A stretch of DNA of 64,000 nucleotides from Owenia fusiformis (taxonomy: Eukaryota > Annelida > Polychaeta > Sabellida > Oweniidae). Shown piece after piece: positions 48,801-59,683 of the stretch. Made by a program: the position numbers and the translations under genes. Position 1 is the first letter of the stretch, and each line of letters starts with the position of its first letter. The stretch lies in NCBI GenBank assembly GCA_903813345.2, contig CAIIXF020000001.1:744001-808000 (forward strand), in the 5' to 3' direction. Under the pieces are notes generated by a model. It had not been told where the DNA came from and made no database searches. It saw nothing but the letters and a program-made list of their open reading frames with translations.

Positions 48801-51800
48801 CATGCACAAGTAATGTACTACAGTGCCCCATGTACTAGGGCACGAGTCATTTGAGCCATATATACCTCCTGGTATATACCTTTACAACCAATTCAGAAGG
48901 GTCATTTACAATGTGCAAAACATGGCAAAAGTTCCGTAAAACTGTTAGTTCTCATAATCTGACCATATACCAGAGTCCTCATTAAGCCATGATGCATCAC
49001 AGCCAGATGTTAGAAAAGTAGCCAAGAATCGTTTTATTAACCAAAGATGACTTTCCCAACGATGTTGCATCACACTGTACTGTCAACTGTACATGTTGCT
49101 TTCAATTTTGTTTACTCTACATAGATCTGATTCTGCATTTAAATACCAAGACTTCAGTTTACTTCAACTGTCATGACTAAAGCATTTGATAGTATTTACA
49201 TAATAATGTTATAAAGGAGTATGTAGGTTATCGCAAACAACTTCAGACAATGGTCCTTTTTCCATATAGCTTTGAAATCTCGTTAAGGTCTTGTTTTTAA
49301 TGAGATTTTAGGAGATCTGCATTTTTAACCATTAAAAACTAATGTTTGCACTGTAATTTACCATTATTCAAATTCTAATGATTTCCTGGTTGTCTAAAAA
49401 AGGTTGGGCTAAATCCCCATTGACACAATGCTGAAAAATCTTAAAAAGTTCATTTACTCTTCCAAGGATCACAATTTTAATGTGAAATCACAATCCACAT
49501 GTCAATAAGATCATAAAGTTACATTCCAATGATGTTTTAAGTTGATCCAAATCGAATTACTTCTTAAATCAAGAAATTAAGTGTGGCAATACATTTACAT
49601 GTATTCTAGCCCTACCCAAGCTCTACCAATACCCATGATGCCATCTACTTTTCATTTATATGGATAAAGGTCAATTCTAACTTGAATTATGAATATTTTC
49701 TGACCATGAACATAGGTATATCTTTTAGATCTATTCATTATCTTCAAGAAAAGTAAATATAATGATTAATCAGACCTAAGTCAGAGGCGTAGCTAGCCCA
49801 TTTTGCGAGTGTACGCCCGTATGATTTCCCGGTTTTATCATAATTAACAAAACGATGGTTCCATAAAATAGGAAGATCCCGTGTGTTCAGAAGATAAGGG
49901 ACACACTAAACACTCTTTATTCAATGAGGGAAATATGTATTGTTTGATCATTTTGACAAAGCTTTTTAAAGGGATTGAATTAACTGTATTAACAGATAAT
50001 ATCCGGGAAACAAAAAATACAGATTCTATATAATCATGCCATCGGCGATCGAAGCCGTCTATCAAAGCGATTTTATTTTTTAGGCTACCTAAAACTGTAT
50101 GTATGAGACTCACTGTTTTAAGCTTTTGTGGTCATTCTCCATGAAATATTATTATTTTTTCTGTGTTTGTTTTTATCTAGCTCACAAGATGATTAACAAT
50201 AAAAGAACAGTTACACGACCGTCTCAACTCCATTTCGGATCTTAACAATCTGTACGTGATTCTATAGAATAAATTCTATCTTTCTGTTTTTTTGCATTTG
50301 CGAACATGTCAATAACAGTATCAATGTTTATATCCTGTTCCCTATGGATATGTATCATGGCCAAGGAAGAAGGTCTTTCCTCGTTCATTGTGGAACGCAA
50401 GTATGAGTTAATGCGTTTCAAACTGCTAAAGCTTCGTTCAGCCACGCAAGTGGATACTGGCAATGTTAGCAGCTGGACCAAACACGTGTAGACATCGGGG
50501 TAAAGAGGCTGGGGGTCTGTTGAATAATCTCCTATCGATTTCTATCTCTTGGTAAAATATTTATTTTTCATCACAATTAATCAGGTAAATTTTATTTTTC
50601 CTTAAAATTTGAGAGTACGCCTGGGCGTACTTGGCGTACACGTAGCTACGCCACTGTAAGTGATATTAAAGGGAATGGCCCAATCAACATACTTTTTACT
50701 AAAAATGATGACCTAGCTTTTACCAAAGATGCAACCTTTAATTATATTCTTGAATGCATAATTAGAATATGCTTTGAGACATGTTCTATTTCCTAAGAGG
50801 AAAAAAGGATTGCTCCAGGGACTTTAAAGACACTGAATTTGGATGACCAAAATGAACTGAAACCAATGGATAGCATGACTTTTTTCAAAGGGGAAATAAC
50901 ATGGGGAACACTAATCTTAGGGGAATTCAGTTTTCGTTTCAAGAGCTATTTGATATATTAAAATAAAGAATAGTAATGCACTAAACATTGTTAAAAGGAT
51001 TGCATTTTTGGTGAAAATGAGGTCAACAACCTTGAAAAAATATATTGATGGGTTGATTGCTAGTGAAATATCTCCGAGTCCGATTGCCTTTATTATCCCT
51101 GTATACCTGTCTTCATGGTCAGGAAATAGTCATAATCAAAGATATAACTGTCTGAAATTGTTTGTGATAACTTACCTGAACATTTCCAGGTAAAATCAGG
51201 AGTGACACAATTTATTTCCACCAATTTTTTGACATGTCTTCAAATATACGATAGTATTTTCTTCATAAGATAGAGTGTCACTTGTGAAATTTATTGATTG
51301 ACCTGAGATCGTATCATATCTTTATGACATAGAAGCGAAATAGCCATATTGAACTTTAATGAATGTTGTTTGCCACTTTTCGACAATTCCGGCAAAATTT
51401 GGGGGTTTTGGGGGAGGGGTACAATTAAGTTAAAAAATTCACCTGATTCAGACTATCCTTAAATGAGCACTGATTCACCCGAGAGCATAACTTTTCCAAA
51501 ACATGTTAGTGTTATTTTTGGACCACTCGCATTAATGTTTCGTCTAATTTTTCCTCAGAGTTTCCTCACCATTGTCTTAGGCCATATTTATTGAGATATA
51601 TGAATGTTCATTATTAAAATATTGCCTTCCTTTGCAGTTGGAGAAGACTCGGCATTAGGTGTTATAAGTCCCAGACCACGATAAATAAAAAATAACAACA
51701 CAATGACATAAAACTGATAAACGTTTTCTCTTGTGCGTGTCAGCCATGGTCTACCAAATTAATTGCTATTCAGTGGGAAGAAACTCATTTTTCAGTTTCC

Positions 51801-54800
51801 ATTTTAATTTCCTGACAAATAGAGCGATCATCCCAGTATTTTTTCTATGATCTATATATCTATGTGCCTTTGCAACTTCTGTTTTAGAGAACAATAAAAC
51901 AATAGAAAGGATTACTTTACCATAATTCTAATCATCCCACATTGTAGACATATTTAGAATAAAAATATGAAGAGAATGACAAAACCTCTTAAAACACATT
52001 TCTTAGGAAACAAATAGTGTGGTATTCTTGTTACTATGGCAACAGAGTTTTTTCTTTTTGTCATTTTTGTCATACAGATTACCTATCATACCAGGACCAA
52101 ATCCTGAAAATTTGAATTCAGTATCTTCATTAGTATCTTAGATATATAGGTTTCTTATAGTATCCCCTGCAGATTTCATCTGAGTATAAGGAAAATGCTC
52201 TGAAGAGGGATGCCCAAGGATGCCACTTAACAGTTCTGGTATTTTTGAGGTCCCAACCCTCTATTCATGGGACAAGTTAACCATTGTAAATCTAGTCATG
52301 GTTAACTGACAGAATTGATTGTATCTTCAACTAAGAAGTCAATAAAATGTTAAAACCAGAAGAAAACCACACCAACTTTCTTCTATTACACCAGGGGTAG
52401 GGCATTATAAAGTCATATTAAAATTACAAAATAGTACTTCATCACTATAATAGATGTATTACAATATCAAACATAGCTTGGGAATGTTGTTAGAATACTA
52501 CTTTGAGCTGTTAAAGTTATCATATTTTGCTTGAAGCTACAAATATAAAATAAGCAAGAAAAAAATGACAAAAATTGCATATTTTTTTCTAATTAATTGT
52601 TTTTTTCCGAAACCAACAAAGATATCAACCTATAACTTTAGGATAGTATTCATCTCTGTACTAACAATGTATGCTGTAGAACTCAGAGCAATAGTTTATA
52701 TATCCTTTGAGTTATGAACTAATATTATAGTACCCCCTAAGATAATTTCCTAGGGGGGTAAAAACGCTAAAATGCAGTGTCGTGACCACCCCGTTGAGCT
52801 GTCATCTTTTAATATCTTTATCAGCATGAAAAACTGATCCAGAAAAAATAGGTCTGTTGCTTTTTCTAAAAAATGCCTCAAAAAGTCTTTCCCTTGAGAT
52901 ATTCTGAAATTGGAACCTGTCTAATTGATTTGTGCAATATCCAAAGACATTCATACTTTCTTTGGGCTCATTTTGTGGGATGATGTGAATAGAGCTGTGT
53001 ATATGTAAAATATTTAACGGTGATGATAAATCTCAGGAATATGGTTAAAAGACATATTTAATTCCTCTATCCATTGTATTATTTACTTTATTAGTGCAAT
53101 TAAAATCAATAATTAATCATCTCTTCCTTATTTTGATTAACTTTATATTAAAGGACTACTTAGAAAGTTTCGTCATGCTTCATTGGCAGTGTTGTATATA
53201 GAAATACTAAAGGCAAGGTCAAGGTCAAGGGAGGTGAGTTGAGTGTTTAATGATTTCTCAACAATTTGAACAACATGCCACATGTAGATATGCATTTAAT
53301 GTTATTTTGTTTCTCTACTTGAGATTGACAGACATGTGTTGTAAAATTTAAAGTATATAAAAACAACCCTATAATAAGCTACATTGTTGAGTGAGCATAT
53401 TGTTTCAGAGAAGGACCAAAAAGTTGAATGATGACCTTTACTTTGAAATCCAGCTGAAAGAGGCAGTAGCAGCTATACATAAAATATATCTTAATGTAAG
53501 TTGCACTATATTTCACTGTTTTTAGTTTTATGCAGTTTTTGGTGGTTGATAATCTTGGGGTTATCTTTGGAATTATATTATTTGCAGTAAAAAATCCATT
53601 GTACCTTATAATTTGATGACTTGTGATCAGTGTATGCATTAGAATATTGCATATGCATTTATAGATACTGAAACACGCCTGGTGATCGTACAAAATGGAT
53701 GGAGGGGGGGATTAGGCGATTTCTGCAAGAAAACTCAACAAATTTGGAAGATTTATTTTTTCAAGAGAAAATTTACCACTGAATTGTCAAATGAATAGGC
53801 GCAGTGCATGGCAAAATATGTTAGGTCATCTAGTATTTTTTTTGAACTGATACCCTTCAAAGATATGAGATCTATTAAAAAAGGTGCATCATCACCAACG
53901 TGCAAAAGTCAATGTTTTTGCTTTAAATTGGGCAACAATGGTCTACACGACCTATAATAAATAGGTATAAGGGACGTTATTATCACAATACTAATGACAT
54001 TGTTCACTTTTTAAAGTTAGTTTCCTTGCGTTATACAAAAAATAATCAAAATAAATTATTGTCATTACTTTCAGCCAAACGGTGCTGTATTCCCATGTTC
54101 ACTTGAAAAGGGGCCATACATATTGTCATTACTTTCAGCCAAACGGTGCTGTATTCCCATGTTCACTTGAATAGGGCCATACATATTGTCATTACTTTCA
54201 GCCGAATGGTGCTGTATTCCCATGTTCACTTGAATAGGGCCATACATATTGTCATTACTTTCAGCCAAACGGTGCTGTATTCCCATGTTCACTTGAATAG
54301 GGCCATACATATTGTCATTACTTTCAGCCAAGCGGTGCTGTATTCCCATGTTCACTGAAATAGGGCCATACATATTGTCATTACTTTCAGCCAAACGGTG
54401 ATGTATTCCCATGTTCACTTGAAAAGGGCCATACATATTGTCATTACTTTCAGCCAAACGGTGCTGTATTCCCATGTTCACTTGAAAAGGGGCCATACAT
54501 ATTGTCATTACTTTCAGCCAAACGGTGATGTATTCCCATGTTCACCTGAATAGGGCCATACATATTGTCATTACTTTCAGCCGAATGGTGCTGTATTCCC
54601 ATGTTCATTTAAATAGGGCCATACATATTGTCATTACTTTCAGCCAAACGGTGCTGTATTCCCATGTTCACCTGAATAGGGCCATACATATTGTCATTAC
54701 TTTCAGCCAAACGGTGCTGTATTCCCATGTTCACCTGAATAGGGCCATACATATTGTCATTACTTTCAGCCGAATGGTGCTGTATTCCCATGTTCACTTA

Positions 54801-57471
54801 AATAGGGCCATACATATTGTCATTACTTTCAGCCAAAAGGTGATGTATTCCCATGTTCACTTGAAAAGGGCCATACATAGTGTCATTACTTTCAGCCAAA
54901 CGGTGCTGTATTCCCATGTTCACTTGAAAAGGGGCCATTCATATTGTCATTACTTTCAGCCAAACGGTGCTGTATTCCCATGTTTACTTGAATAGGGCCA
55001 TACATATTGTCATTACTTTCAGCCAAACGGTGCTGTATTCCCATGTTCACTTACAAAGGGCCATACATATTGTCATTACTTTCAGCCAAACGGTGCTGTA
55101 TTCCTATGTTCACCAGAATAGGGCCATACATATACATATTGTCATTACTTTCAGCCAAATGGTGCTGTATTCCCAGTGCTACTGAGGGTGTTAAACAGTG
55201 AGAATGTGAACCTCCTTGTACAGGACAGGGGGACCATTCTTCAGTCTAAGGAGGATAAATTGGCCCTAGACACACTCAGAGCAATAATAGAGAACATCTC
55301 CTTTCAGATTTCACAGATAAGAGTAAGTGACTGTTGTCAGTCTAGGCCCTGCCACCTGTATAATAATATGAATATTAAAATGAAGAAATCACAAATACTC
55401 ATTGTTGTCTGACAGAAATATTGCTCTTTCAGAGAAGAAATATTTTGGGAGGTGTTTCTCTCCAAAATATCCTATTCTAAGCTTTCTAAAACTGTGCTAA
55501 ATATTCACATTTTCCATCATGTTGAAATTATTAGTTACAGATTGTGATTCAAGATGTAAATACTTCTTGAGAGTTTTTTATTAACACTAAAATATGAAAA
55601 ATAATTGTAAAAGTATATATACGTTATACAGATTATATGATCTGTGTCATTTAAAAGCACACATTTCTTTCAGGCAGTTCATGGTACATTAGGCTTGCAT
55701 AGAAAGGCGTCTGTTTTCAGTCTTATACAACCTAACAGGATCTTCCCCGAGTTCTACTTCTTTCAGGCTGAATTGGTAAATATTTATTTCATGGTACAAT
55801 GGTATTCCTAAGCTCACCAAAAGCTATTTATGTAAGTTATATTAGTGGGTGGCACTGGGTTGTCATATTGATAAATGAATGAATGCTCAGAAAACAAGTA
55901 ATAATTTAAATGGAGAACCATTATATGATCTTCGGATTTGATAGATATAATACGGTGATGTATATTACAGATGTAAGGCCAATCATCATATTCTTATTAC
56001 ATGTACTAAATATATTTTATGTATGTATGCTTTAGGTGCCCCTCCAAGTGTCAGGCACAAACAGTTTGCCAAATGTAAGCCACACCCAGGCACAGATGCT
56101 CATCCTTGGGATCTTTCTGGCAAGAGGCATGGTCTCCACTGTAAGAAATAATATTACTATTATTGAAATATTCATGCACATTTTTATAATTAAATGAATA
56201 TGTGTATATATACATGAACATTAAGATCATGGTTTAATGTTGAAGTCTTCATGATTTAACAGCTAGAATGCCATGTGTGCAAATGCATATTGAAGTCCAG
56301 GTAATTATGGTGAAGAAGCACATTGAGAATGTAGGTGTTGGGTCAGAATTTAAATGTTGCGTGATAAATTGTTTTTCATATTTAAGACACATAATAATTA
56401 AAATTAAAAAAAACTTTATATCAAATCAGCACAATATGCTGAAAGTTGAATACAAAATATAGATGTCATTGCAGTCTTCCTACCATTGAAAGACCATTGG
56501 CAAATCATAGGCACAGGATGAAGAGTTCACCCCCCCCCCCTGCTCATTCACTAAAAAGCTTATTCTTTGGTTCATAGTGAGTGGGGGCACTGAACTCTTG
56601 TTCCTGTGATCTAAATAATAAATAAAATAATTTGTTTCATATGATGTGTTACAATAATTTTCTTGAACTCCAGTTGCTGTTGAAGCCAGTTGAGTATGGC
56701 TTGCTACCCACACTGCCAAGTGATAATCTACAAAGAAACTTAGCAGTTGTTGCTACAATATTGATATATGTCTACAGGAGGACTGCAGTGCCTAAGAAGT
56801 CTAAAATAATGGTACTTCTATTGATTATAGTAAATACTAAATACAGTTTGGGCATTCTCCTAATTTAAATTCCTCTTTTCCTCTAATGGGAGATCACATA
56901 AGTGACGCTTACATAAAATGACAGTGAAATTAAAGGTGCACATAAGGTCAATACTTATCCTCTGAACCATATAAAGGCTTTTTGAGGGCACAATTCTCCT
57001 TAACAAAAAATGAATTTTAGATCTACATCTTGAATGGTATTCTTTAAACGCTGTATTTCAGGCAGAGTCGAGGGAGTTGTCCCAATATCTGGTGAATGAG
57101 GAGCAAATGGCGTACATATACAAGAAATTAAAGTCATCCATACAATATTCTGAGGTGAGAAGAATATGATACCTCTTTTTTATTTTCGACATATTGTTAA
57201 GCAAAAAGTATTTTGAATAAGAAAATCAAAGATATGTGCATTGCAATGTCATACTGTATGGGATACTGTACAAGTGAAGCAATCCAACAAATATAGCCTA
57301 ATCCTGATGACACCTGAGTCATTGCATACACTTAAGTTATTCACTTTTTAAGATTGTGAGGCCTGCATTTGGAGGATCATTTGACAATTTCAGATTATGA
57401 ATGTGTTGATTTTGCAGGATGTTTTGAGAGATTGGGTGGAGGAATATACGTCCAGGCTGAACAATGCATAG
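36840..57471 (+). CDS. 17-exon gene, 558 residues, DUF4587/C21orf58-like motif plus conserved-looking C-terminal half
   Basis: Exons: 36840-36905, 38638-38728, 39261-39346, 39664-39772, 40909-41055, 45372-45576, 46262-46302, 46593-46661, 47309-47344, 53154-53233, 53409-53495, 55155-55322, 55674-55775, 56036-56140, 56674-56811, 57062-57154, 57418-57471. All join in phase to 558 residues and a TAG. Parts: an N-terminal charged helix (about 1-100; GIERLMGFDGTTRLHQAML), an Arg/Ser stretch, a Pro/Gln-rich linker, then AIEMLMLQNAQMHQLIMQQ (168-186). That last segment resembles the QNAQ...HQ signature of DUF4587 (human C21orf58). After a PPPPPT segment, residues 285-558 read as an alpha-helical domain (LYIEILKARS, FEIQLKEAVAAIHKIYL, AQMLILGIFLARGM, DWVEEYTSRL). 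The family match is from memory and moderate. Three exon borders are amplified as minisatellites. Introns hold a LINE, a hAT fragment and a long inverted repeat. Confidence 0.85.
37246..37308. repeat. TAGTG/TGTAG microsatellite
   Basis: About 60 bp of TGTAG(TG/TA) repeats in intron 1 of the 17-exon gene. Confidence 0.8.
38481..38597. repeat. Hairpin repeat, about 117 bp
   Basis: CTATGCAGTTGTATAGCCTT and AAGGCTAGTGGTTGCATGG form imperfect inverted arms that continue through GCCTAAGTC/GACTTGGGC. It is a likely tiny transposon remnant just upstream of exon 2. Confidence 0.45.
38777..39090. repeat. Dispersed TTATCCCGCTGAAC repeat with CTGT/CCGT tract
   Basis: Related to the repeat at 22390-22877: the same start (TTATCCCGCTGAACAAAATTC), a degenerate TCTGTCCATCCGTTTGTCCC tract, then the ATAACTCAAATA and GGCAGCCATTTTTCG blocks. 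Confidence 0.55.
39727..40577 (+). repeat. 46-bp minisatellite copying the exon 4 end and splice donor
   Basis: About 18 copies of a 46-bp unit that begins GTAGGTACCCATAGGAGTGT and ends AACTATCTAGAG. The first copy is coding: the last 46 bases of exon 4 (RSVRSLPELSR), followed by the donor GTAGGT at 39773. Each later copy repeats the exon end and most repeat a donor-like GTAGGT or GTAAGT. Reading through any further unit meets TAG (in CCATAG), so use of a downstream donor would truncate the protein. Confidence 0.92.
41117..41850 (+). repeat. 51-bp intronic minisatellite with a donor-like GTGAGT in each unit
   Basis: About 14-15 copies of a unit containing ATATGTCTGGTTGATGTCAC and TATGGAAGTGAGTTA, with a one-base length variant (GTTAA/GTTAAA). 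It lies in intron 5 of the 17-exon gene. No exon border of the gene matches the unit. The minus-strand frame across it is a by-product. Confidence 0.9.
41917..41990 (+). repeat. Two decoy copies of the exon 6 splice acceptor
   Basis: GTGATTATTTCAGATGCCAT (near 41922) and GTGATTGTTTCAGATGCCAT (near 41963), each adjoining CATGGAAACT, match the true acceptor and exon 6 start (GTGATTATTTCAG before 45372). The LINE at 42030-45330 separates the decoys from the true site. This suggests a small tandem array split by the insertion. Confidence 0.75.
42030..45330 (-). mobile_element. LINE (non-LTR retrotransposon), Jockey/CR1/L2-like, broken, 5' truncated
   Basis: Minus-strand element with its poly(A) end at 42030-42058 (T-run on the plus strand) and its 5' limit near 45330. 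Endonuclease frame (ending 43837): HINMRS, MTETWL, GDFNID and SDHHP are the catalytic blocks of the AP-endonuclease-like domain. Reverse transcriptase frame (43850-42738): FRPISLLSVFSK-type block (NYRPISLLS), FLDLSKAFDTVNH, CGVPQGSVLGP and FADDT. A C-terminal piece (42718-42254; LNYCNIIWGN, LLLQKRAVRIIT) is in a third frame. So two frameshifts are present, near 43,865 and 42,735. No ORF1 is seen. A target duplication could not be fixed (ATGCAATG near 42022 against ATGCATAATG near 45328). It is inserted in intron 5 of the 17-exon gene in antisense. Confidence 0.9.
46612..47163 (+). repeat. 62-bp minisatellite copying the exon 8 end and splice donor
   Basis: Nine copies of a 62-bp unit: GTAAGTTCAGTTTTCAACAT, then TTCACCCACTCCAATCATAA and GTCTCCAAGATACCAC. 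The first copy is the real exon 8 end (CSPTPIIMSPRYHK) with its donor GTAAGT at 46662. Every further copy repeats the exon segment and an identical donor. One unit lacks two bases near 46780. Confidence 0.93.
47372..47960. repeat. Dispersed repeat with GGTGACAT ends and CTTCTCAAGGTCAAAAAGGTC units
   Basis: Starts ACCACCAAAAGTGGTGACAT and ends TTTAGGTGGTGACATTTTA. The interior has about three diverged units of 120-180 bp carrying GACCTTCAATGACCTTCTCA. A fragment of the same start sits near 59562-59625. Non-coding. Confidence 0.6.
47991..52923. mobile_element. Long inverted repeat, 4.9 kb with ~545-bp arms
   Basis: The left arm (47991 to about 48535) starts TAGACAGGTTCCAATT. The right arm (about 52370-52923) is its diverged reverse complement, ending AATTGGAACCTGTCTA. 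Shared blocks include AGATGACAGCTCAACGGGGT, TAAAGTTATAGGTTGATA and GTAATACATCTATT. ATT on both flanks could be a 3-bp duplication. The spacer has no transposase of its own; it contains a hAT fragment at 49782-50656. It lies in intron 9 of the 17-exon gene, so its transcript could fold into a long stem. Confidence 0.75.
49782..50656 (-). mobile_element. Deleted hAT5-like transposon with transposase C-terminus
   Basis: The ends CAGAGGCGTAGCTA and TAGCTACGCCACTG are flanked by the 5-bp duplication TAAGT (49777-49781, 50657-50661). The minus frame 50481-50242 encodes the hAT C-terminal dimerisation region (LTLPVSTCVAERSFSSLKR, SYLRSTMNEERPSSLAM). The rest of the transposase is absent, so the copy is an internal deletion derivative. 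It is inserted in the spacer of the long inverted repeat and so is younger than it. Confidence 0.85.
54065..55160 (+). repeat. ~62-bp minisatellite copying the exon 12 acceptor and exon start
   Basis: Eighteen copies of a 61-66-bp unit, TTGTCATTACTTTCAG followed by CCAAACGGTGCTGTATTCCC and a tail with GGGCCATACATA. The final copy (acceptor ending 55154) leads into the real exon 12 (PNGAVFPVLLRVL). Each upstream copy presents an intact pyrimidine-AG acceptor and the first seven codons. Most then meet TAG in CTTGAATAG. Long frames on both strands across the array are by-products of a near-63-bp unit. Confidence 0.95.
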
Positions 57472-57796
57472 GAACATCAAGTATTTTGTTATATGGAGTA
57501 CTCTCTGTACATTAGTGACTTGATGATGTATGTTTGTTACTTAACAACGAGTATCGAGTATTGGCAGACACAACATCAACCAGGTTGGTGGACTAACCAA
57601 CAACTACTAACAAACATCTAACAAAAAACTAATAACAATAACAATGAACTACTAACACCGAACTACTAAAACAACTAACAATGAACTACTAACTAATATT
57701 TACTAACAAGCAGTATTACCATATCTTGTAGGCTTTATTTTTTCTAAGCTTTCGGAAAAATGTTTATGCCCAATTCTATTGATTGTGCAAGTTATG

Positions 57797-57802
57797 AATA
57801 AA
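57797..57802 (+). terminator. Poly(A) signal AATAAA of the 17-exon gene
   Basis: AATAAA occurs 326 bp after the stop codon, the first on this strand downstream. Confidence 0.55.
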
Positions 57803-58095
57803 AGATGGGGTTATTTGGGATGAGAATAATAGCTAGTGTCCCTTTAAACTGCTTCCTTGGCATCCACAAAAGAATTGATTTGAGCTGAATGTAAACATAA
57901 TATTTAGGATGGCTAATTTCAGCTGACAAGGTATGTGAAATTGACATATTATTTTGCTTTGTTGACAATTCAAATATTCTCATTCCTGACATGTTTCCCT
58001 TTCGAATGGTATTAATCCCTTTCTAATGGTATATTCAAACCCTGGGACAAATAGCATCATTTTTTTAACACTTGTTTGTTCAACTTCTATCATAT
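57803..58095. other. Gene-poor sequence
   Basis: No gene, RNA or repeat is recognised between the poly(A) signal and the next short transposon. Confidence 0.5.
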
Positions 58096-58302
58096 CAGGC
58101 CCGTAGCCAGGGGGGGTTCGCAGGGTTCGGGTGAACCCCCCCCCCTGGCCAAAAATTCTTTCAAAATCATGAAGTTTTTCACCATTTTGAGCACTTCTCT
58201 TGTGATTTTAGCCATATTTGGGCCAAAATTGTCAAATGTGAACCCCCCCTGGAAATTTTTGAAAACTGAACCCCCCCTTGGCAAATCCTGGCTACGGGCC
58301 TG
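58096..58302. mobile_element. 207-bp CAGGCCCGTAGCC-ended element
   Basis: CAGGCCCGTAGCCAGG and CCTGGCTACGGGCCTG are perfect 16-bp inverted ends. They are flanked by ATAT on both sides, a possible imperfect 5-bp duplication. Same family as 3724-5262 but without the internal tandem repeats. Confidence 0.75.
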
Positions 58303-58326
58303 ATATATAGAGGTTATTTACTGTGA

Positions 58327-58436
58327 GGGATTCAATATGGGTTCTATTCAGAGGGACAATATGATATTTCCCGAGGGCCTGAAAGGCCAGAGGAAAATAT
58401 CCTATTGTAACGAGGAATAAACCCATATTTAATCCC
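58327..58436. repeat. 110-bp stepwise palindrome
   Basis: GGGATTCAATATGGGTT pairs with ACCCATATTTAATCCC, ACAATATGATATTTCC pairs with GGAAAATATCCTATTGT, around the core GAGGGCCTGAAAGGCC. Architecture as at 2864-3002, with different stem sequence. Confidence 0.7.
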
Positions 58437-58559
58437 GATCAGTAAGCTTTTTATAGGGGTTATACACTGGGAGGTTTTGGATACAGGGAATATCCCTGAG
58501 GGATATACAATATATCTTTTTCAAAATCAACAATTTTTTTCAAATTTTTATTTTCAAAT

Positions 58560-58670
58560 TTTTTTTGAGCGGACATACGATTTATATGTCCCGGAGCTCC
58601 GTTGGAGCGGGACATACGAAAAATATTTGCCCGGATATGGAATATATTTCCGGTTCATATGTCCCTGAAA
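58560..58670. repeat. GAGCGGACATA hairpin group
   Basis: GAGCGGACATACG...TATGTCCCGGAGCTCC and GAGCGGGACATACG...TTGCCCGGATATGG resemble the GCGGGCA-TATA hairpins at 2571-2639 and 59128-59189. The pairing is less complete. Confidence 0.45.
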
Positions 58671-58696
58671 CCTCATCAGGTATGGAATACATAGAG

Positions 58697-58838
58697 ATTA
58701 TCCTATATGAGGTTCAGGATATTGGGATTATCCCGAGGCCAATATAATATATTTGCCCGAGGGCCGCAGGTCCCGAGGGAAAATACATTATATTGGCCAA
58801 GGGATAATCCCAATATCCTGAACCGACTATAGGATAAT
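58697..58838. repeat. 142-bp stepwise palindrome
   Basis: ATTATCCTATA pairs with TATAGGATAAT, GGTTCAGGATATTGGGATTA with TAATCCCAATATCCTGAACC, and GGCCAATATAAT with ATTATATTGGCC. The core is CCCGAGGGCCGCAGGTCCCG. This is the most perfect of the family. Confidence 0.8.
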
Positions 58839-59127
58839 ATGTTTATCCCATACCAATCTTGGTCATCTGGTTCACATTGTTCAATCGTGGAAATATTTTA
58901 GAATATTCATGCCCAGTTTTGTTTTCTTGGCCGTGGGTGGGTTCTCCTGTTCCCTCAAATATTCCCACATTTATTTTCTCGAATTTTTGATTGATTAGGT
59001 GGATGCTCCTTCAATTTTTTAAACCATCAAACAGATCCCGATTGTCTGTGTTTTCTCCATTGTCGTGTACAGTCATTACGCGAACGTTACAAATTATGAA
59101 AAAATATGCGAGCGGCGATTATGACGT

Positions 59128-59189
59128 AGCGGGCAGATATAGTATATCTGCCCGCTCGGAGCGGGACGTATAGCTATATCTGCCCGCTG
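59128..59189. repeat. Twin AGCGGGCAGATATA hairpins
   Basis: AGCGGGCAGATATAG/TATATCTGCCCGCT and AGCGGGACGTATAG/CTATATCTGCCCGCT form two adjacent hairpins that also pair with each other. Related to 2571-2639. Confidence 0.7.
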
Positions 59190-59683
59190 ATGAAAATATA
59201 AGTTTTTACAAACCGGCTTTATGTACCTATAACACGTCCAAGTATGGGATAAATATTGTTATCCCATGATATTCATGGTTCTCTTCTAGTCTTCATAAGA
59301 TCATTTATTCAAAATCTATATCTGATTTTTGTATGAAACAAAACCACACTTTACATCACAAAATATGACTTAACTTTATGAAATTTGAAATATAAAAATT
59401 TTATTGAGATGTTTTATGAGAAGTTGTATATTCCTTCAAATTTGTATACCTTGTTGCACAAGGCCTTTCCTTTTGGATGTGGGTGAACTATCTTGTGGCA
59501 AATGATTTCAACCAACTGCCATTTGAAATCCTTTATTCTTCAGCATGGAGTTTATAGTGTTTTTATGTCACCACAAAAAGTTGTTACAAAAAGTGACATA
59601 TTGTTACGTAGCCATCAACTTTATGTGGATGGTGAATGGCTTCTAAAAGATTCTTAACAACTCTAATAACTTTACAAGTTCTA

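Noticed and set aside
54071-54995. Long repetitive frames on both strands (for example YSHVHLNRAIHIVITFS units) that look like a repeat protein
   Set aside because: They follow from a unit of about 63 bp with few stops. The real use of the array is as copies of a splice acceptor, and no start or conserved domain supports a protein.
54065-55160. Regular direct repeats suggesting a CRISPR-like array
   Set aside because: There are no unique spacers; the whole unit repeats, and the context is a spliced animal gene.
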